Source: Geosiphon pyriformis (taxonomy: Eukaryota; Glomeromycota; Glomeromycetes; Archaeosporales; Geosiphonaceae). From it: a DNA stretch of 32,378 nucleotides. Shown here in pieces: positions 28,340 through 32,378 of this stretch (position 1 is the first letter of the stretch; each line of letters opens with the position of its first letter). The stretch lies in contig JAAOMT010000239.1 of the NCBI GenBank assembly GCA_016748015.1, positions 649,968-682,345 on the forward strand. The letters are read 5' to 3'. Both the position numbers and the translations under genes were made by a program. The notes under the pieces were generated by a model, which was not told the origin of the DNA, ran no database searches, and saw nothing but the letters and a program-made list of their open reading frames with translations.

Positions 28340-30184
28340 TAGAAGTTTTTTTTTTAAATAATAAAAGTAAAAGACTGTTTTTGGTAATTATTAAAACATT
28401 TTTTTATTTTAATTAATTCTTTTTTAATTAAAGTTTTTTTAAAAAAATACACTTGAATTAGTTTTAATGTTGTCTTTACTTCTTTTAAAAGCCCAAAAAT
28501 ATTTAATAAAAAGTCAGTTATCAAGTTAGTTTTTTCTATTTTTTTTGTTAAATCTAATATTTTCAGCACTTTTTCTTCTAAAATAGTCAAAAAAACTATA
28601 GATTTAAAAAAACAGCAGCAGTTATTTGCTTTGGTTATTATTATATTAAACTTATTTGTGATTTTTAATAAGATTTTAAAAGAGATATTTGTTGTATTAT
28701 TCAGTTTGTCTTTTAAGATAAGCCAAAATTAACTACTAATTATGCTGTTTAATATAATATTTTCTGATAAATTATTGTTAATTATAAAAGCAAAGCAAAT
28801 TTTTTTTATTGGGTTATCTATTTTTGAAAATTAAATTAACCAAATAGAAACTGAATTAATTTTTTTACTAGTTTTTGGTATTGTTATTAATAGTATTTAA
28901 GAAACTATTATTAGTTGTTAAGAATTTGCTAAGTAGGTAATCTCTATTTTAATACTTGATATAACTTTTAAAATTAAATTAGTTTATATTAAGATTGTTT
29001 TTCAGTCTGTATATGGTTTATTAAGTGTAAAGTTGGTATTAAAAAATAATATAAAGCTTTTTTGTTTAGAGTTTGCTTTTTAAAAATTTTTAAAAGCTGT
29101 TTTTTTGTTTAAGCTTATAAGCTTTGTTTATCTAATTACTTTTAAAATTGTCAAGTTTTTGGTAGTTTTTAAAACTGGTTTCTCTTTTATTATTGTTATG
29201 CTATATAATATGCTTTTGAATATATCTACTGTTAATATTAAAACAATACTTAGTGTTTTTAATAAAGTTGTCTATATTTTGCTAAAGCCTATTGTTATTT
29301 AGTAGTATATAATTGTATATTTTAAAAAATTAGATATTGCTGTATTTATCTTTAGTTAATAGTCTGTTTTTATAGACAAAAATAATGTTAAAATTTTTTC
29401 TTTAATAAATTAAAATAAGACTATTTTGTTTTAAGACAGATTTAAGATTAAATTAATTAATTTTTTTCTTGACTGTATAGTCTTTAAAATTAACAATATA
29501 ATTTTTTAAGTTGGTAGTTGTTCTTGTTTTATTTTCTATTTATCTGAGTCTAATCATTATTTTTAATTTGTGTTGATTATATTTGGTTTTCAAATAAATT
29601 TAAATACTATAATAATTAAAATTAATATACTAAAAAAATACTATATTTAATAAAAGATTTTTAATTGTTAGTGCTGTTTTAGGTGTTAAAAAATAAGTTA
29701 TTTGACTGTGGATTATAAGATGTTTTTATTTTTTTCTTTTAAAATTCTTAAGATATTTATATTCTGTTTTATAAGTATCAAATCTTATGTTAAGATTTTT
29801 GTTTTTGTAAGGATTTCTAAATTTTTTTTGACAGCTTTTATTTCTTTTTTTGTAGTTGTTAATAATTTTTTGGTCTTTTTTTAATTGGTTTTTTTGGAAT
29901 TTAATTTGGTCAAGTTGACTATTTTGATTAATTTTATTATTAGATCTGTTAATTCTTTAATAATAGTATTTGAACAATTTATTAAGAGTAATCTTATTTT
30001 GAACAATATTTTTAATCTTAAAATTAATAAGCTTATGATATATCTGGATGCTTTTAGCAAAGTTGTTAATAAGTTAAAAAGAGAGATAATATTATTAAAA
30101 AAGAAATGTTATATAAATAGTATTAACATATTTGGTGGTTTTATAAATTTTATTGTTGTTAATAATAAAATATTTTCTAATTAA
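28340..30184 (+). pseudogene. Very decayed ORF with CCHC-knuckle relic, possibly a non-LTR element ORF1
   Basis: Three short ORFs (29105-29302, 29702-29884, 29885-30184) share one frame, and that frame can be followed back to about 28340 with roughly 25 stops, almost all TAA/TAG. Inferred residues are abnormally rich in Phe, Ile, Leu, Val and Lys, as expected if C-to-T changes hit Pro, Ser, Thr and Ala codons. Near 29505-29590 is VGSCSCFIFYLSESNHYF and FVLIIFGFQINLN, which could be an RRM-like part; at about 29670-29723 CCFRCQKISYLTVDYKM has knuckle spacing with His and last Cys both Tyr. The end (29990-30110) looks coiled-coil. The pattern RRM-like, knuckle, coil fits some LINE ORF1 proteins; the identity is not proved. 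Confidence 0.5.
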
Positions 30185-30970
30185 TGTTTCTTTGAGTTTA
30201 TAAATTTGTTAAAATAAAAACTAATTTTTTAAAAACAGCTAAATGACTGATTAAATTAGTTTTTATAGTGTTATTTTGTTTAATATAATTCAAAAAATGG
30301 TTTTTTTAAGTAAATTTTCTTCTATTGTATTAGCATAATGTTGTTCTATTGATTTAAATAAATTTTTACATGTATTAAAAGTATAAACTGTGTTTAACTG
30401 AAACTCTTAAATTTGGTTTTGTATATTAGATAATAATAGAACTGTACTTATTAAACTTAATAATAATAAATACAATTTGTTTGCAAAATTGGATTAATTT
30501 TAATAAAAAAAATAACTTGTTTATAAATATTTTAGTTGTTAAAAGCATTTTATAGTTTTATTTAAGATGATTTTTCTAATTAAACTGGCTATTTAATATG
30601 GTTTTTTTTAATGTAATTAAAATCATATTTTTATAATACTTAATATTATATAGATTAAGTAACTTGTTATAAAAAATTGTAATACAATCTTTTTAATTAA
30701 ATTTAGATTTATAACATCTATTCTCTAAATAAAGATAAAATTAATTTGATTAAAAATTATTCTTTATTTTATATCTTATTGAAGCATTTAAAATATTTTA
30801 AATATACCAACTTTGAATTTAAATTTTTGTTTACATCTTTATTTACAAGTGTAATAGCTTTTATGTTTTCTTTATGTATCTTAATATTCAATAAAATACT
30901 ATTATATATATAAAAGTATAATTCATATAAAGAACAATCTTTTACCTACTCCTTATAATCCAGAATTTTA
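30185..30970. other. AT-rich spacer without recognisable gene
   Basis: About 85% A+T, with long A and T runs. All frames are closed by stops within a few dozen codons. It could be further decayed transposon sequence, but I see no motif, terminal repeat or similarity to other parts of the window. Confidence 0.6.
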
Positions 30971-31138
30971 TAGCCATTACTAAAGCTACTACCTTTTAGG
31001 AATATTAGAGTATTTCTATAAGTAGCACTTGTATGTATCGAATAGTTGGCAATAATGGCCTTTTTTGTTTCGATAGAGCTAGTAGACAAAGCATAATCGC
31101 CCATTAGTGATAATGTTTTGGTAGTAACGGTAATCTAC
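30971..31138. mobile_element. Possible MITE with imperfect inverted repeats
   Basis: Left end ATTACTAAAGCTACTACC (30976-30993) and right end GGTAGTAACGGTAAT (31120-31134) are imperfect inverted repeats about 160 bp apart, flanked by TA on both sides. Inside are shorter inverted pairs (ATCGAA/TTCGAT). No ORF. The arrangement resembles a small non-autonomous TIR element with TA target, but one copy is weak support. Confidence 0.3.
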
Positions 31139-31204
31139 CCTTATCTTTACACATTTTATATATTTCATTTTCTCTAGTCTCATATAATATAGCCAATAAA
31201 ATGC

Positions 31205-31315
31205 GATTTATCGCAGATTTCACCTGATACAATCACGGGGTTTACAGGTTTATACAGGTTTTACCAATCTATCGCAGGTTTTACATTACGTGACTGATCA
31301 TCGCAGGTTTTATTA
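31205..31315. repeat. Cluster of ATCGCAGGTTTTA-like repeats upstream of the last gene
   Basis: ATCGCAGGTTTTA occurs at 31271-31283 and again at 31300-31312; TATCGCAGATTTCA at about 31209-31222; ACAGGTTTA/ACAGGTTTTA at about 31244 and 31254. Spacing is close to 30 bp. It lies 230-340 bp upstream of the ATG at 31546 and may hold binding sites; no function is shown. Confidence 0.5.
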
Positions 31316-31545
31316 ATTACAAAAAATGGATTTTTTTTTCTCCAATTACTAATGTATGCATTAAATACCCTGTCAATTCTGATTAATTCATTTTTAATTG
31401 TTGCACTGAATATGACGTATTTAAAAGTATTAATAAATATACCCTGTCCTGGACGCTAATGTTTACCCATTAAAAGCGGCAAAAAAAAACTTTTCTCTAA
31501 TCACTGATAAATAGATTTTTTATTCTTTCACTTTATCTCACCGCG

Positions 31546-31794
31546 ATGTCGTCAAAGATTGAGGAGCAATTTAATGGATGGGAAACCGCCTTAGAACCTG
31601 AAAATTTCGATTTTCTTTCCATCCTGAGATTTCGTCAAGTAAAAAATGACTTCTCTTTGAATAAAGTAGCCGAGCACGCTGCAATATTCAAGTTCGTGTC
31701 ATACGTTGAGGAAACGACAATAAATGAAACGTGGAAGAAAGCCGCTTCTGTTCTCCTTGATGCTGGATTATTAAAGGCGAGTATTTGTTTCTGA
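31546..31794 (+). CDS. Hypothetical protein, likely first exon of a host gene
   Basis: Eighty-two codons from ATG (context CCGCGATGTC) to TGA at 31792. The protein is acidic at the start (MSSKIEEQFNGWETALEPEN), then FDFLSILRFRQVKNDFSLNK, AEHAAIFKFVSYVEETT and WKKAASVLLDAGLLK. It has no signal peptide or membrane segment, and I recognise no family. Codon use is balanced and base composition far less AT-rich than the DNA to its left, so it looks like real coding sequence. A possible splice donor GTATTT at 31781 directly after LLKA would make this exon 1, with the last four residues intronic; the tandem repeats to the right would then be intron or later exons. Low-complexity pyrimidine sequence precedes the ATG, as in many fungal promoters. 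Confidence 0.55.
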   Translation: MSSKIEEQFNGWETALEPENFDFLSILRFRQVKNDFSLNKVAEHAAIFKFVSYVEETTINETWKKAASVLLDAGLLKASICF

Positions 31795-31809
31795 GCGGCG
31801 GAAGTTTAA

Positions 31810-32378
31810 GCAACAAGTTGGACCAGTTATGGATGCGTCCGGTGGGGTTCATCTTAAGTATGGAGACACAGTGCCGAGGACGAATTCTTTCGCAGCTGTC
31901 TGATGGGATTTGGTGCCAAAAAAAGATTGCTTTTGCAACCTTGACTTACTTTCCTGATACCACCACCTAAGCGGTCCGACTACGTATTGGATCAGTTATG
32001 GATACGTCCGGTGGGGTTCAGTAACAAGAAGGATTTCGTTTACAGGCCTTTTCTCGCTTGCTTTTGTTGATACCACCACCTAAGCGGTCCGACTACGTAT
32101 TGGATCAGTTATGGATACGTCCGGTGGGGTTCATCTTAAGTATGGAGACAAAGTGCCGAGGACGAATTCTTTCGCAGCTGTCTGATGGGATTTGGTGCCA
32201 AAAAAAGATTGCTTTTGCAACCTTGACTTACTTTACTGATACCACCACCTAAGCGGTCCGACTACGTATTGGATCAGTTATGGATACGTCCGGTGGGGTT
32301 CAGTAACAAGAAGGATTTCGTTTACAGGCCTTTTCTCGCTTGCTTTTGTTGATACCACCACCTAAGCGGTCCGACTAC
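31810..32378. repeat. Alternating compound tandem repeat (65-bp X with 104-bp L or 48-bp S), running off the window
   Basis: Order: X0 (31810-31851, partial and diverged), L1 (31852-31955), X1 (31956-32020), S1 (32021-32068), X2 (32069-32133), L2 (32134-32237), X3 (32238-32302), S2 (32303-32350), X4 (from 32351). The higher-order unit L-X-S-X is 282 bp, and the second copy is almost identical to the first. X begins GATACCACCACCTAAGCGG and contains ACGTAT...ATACGT around a 14-base loop, flanked by CCACC and GGTGG. ORFs at 31785-31970 and 32058-32252 arise from reading through L and X and repeat each other; I do not regard them as established genes. Confidence 0.88.

Noticed and set aside
28280-30960. 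Mitochondrial or other organellar insertion
   Set aside because: Very AT-rich, but I see no rRNA, tRNA, cox, nad or atp similarity; the frame resembles a decayed knuckle protein instead.
31956-32350. tRNA or 5S gene in the X repeat
   Set aside because: GGGGTTCA resembles part of a B box, but no cloverleaf, A box or acceptor pairing is found.

Overview
This window looks like a retrotransposon graveyard from an AT-rich, repeat-rich eukaryote. An early-diverging fungus, for example an arbuscular mycorrhizal (Glomeromycotina) lineage, fits best, but that is an inference from composition, element style and a relic protein that resembles sequences I associate with those genomes. I see no bacterial operons, rRNA, tRNA or CRISPR. 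About 28 kb of the 32 kb is Ty3/gypsy-type LTR retrotransposon sequence. Another ~2 kb is a very decayed second kind of element, and only the last ~0.8 kb looks like ordinary, less AT-rich genic sequence.

Layout. 1-398: end of a minus-strand LTR (family F). 443-9368: element A, minus strand, with two LTRs and a nearly complete gag-pol (Gag, CCHC knuckle, protease, Cys-rich domain, dUTPase, RT, RNase H, integrase). 9369-9908: fragment of a minus-strand C-family LTR, cut where A begins. 9909-13962: element B, minus strand, 5' LTR plus Gag and protease only. 13963-14598: probable LTR fragment (family E). 14599-28275: remains of element D, plus strand (end of RT, RNase H, integrase, an extra ORF, then its 3' LTR). 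D's 3' LTR is split into three pieces by a B-family solo LTR (18175-19051) and by the complete element C (19088-28138, two 988-bp LTRs). About 28340-30184: one reading frame full of TAA/TAG stops with a degraded CCHC knuckle, perhaps ORF1 of a non-LTR element. 30185-31545: AT-rich spacer with a possible MITE and a small promoter-proximal repeat cluster. 31546-31794: putative first exon or short ORF of a host gene. 31810-32378: alternating tandem repeats running off the window.

How the parts fit. A, B and C share one architecture: LTRs ending TGTTA(C/T)...(G/A)TAACA, a 2-nt spacer, a primer-binding site starting TGGTGCT, a Gag frame that opens beside the primer-binding site without an ATG, an uninterrupted Gag-protease-Cys-rich-dUTPase-RT frame, and integrase in a shifted frame after a stop found at the same place in A, C and D. 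D, and a truncated version in C, carry an extra ORF after integrase that ends inside the 3' LTR. Each LTR family has its own short tandem repeats just upstream of a TATA box.

Almost all the damage is C-to-T or G-to-A. Premature stops sit at expected Trp, Gln and Arg codons, catalytic Asp/Glu/Gly are changed to Asn/Lys/Arg, and the two LTRs of C differ by about 68 substitutions, nearly all transitions (hand count). This suggests a cytosine-deamination process such as RIP or decay of methylated cytosine. No element in the window looks autonomous now.
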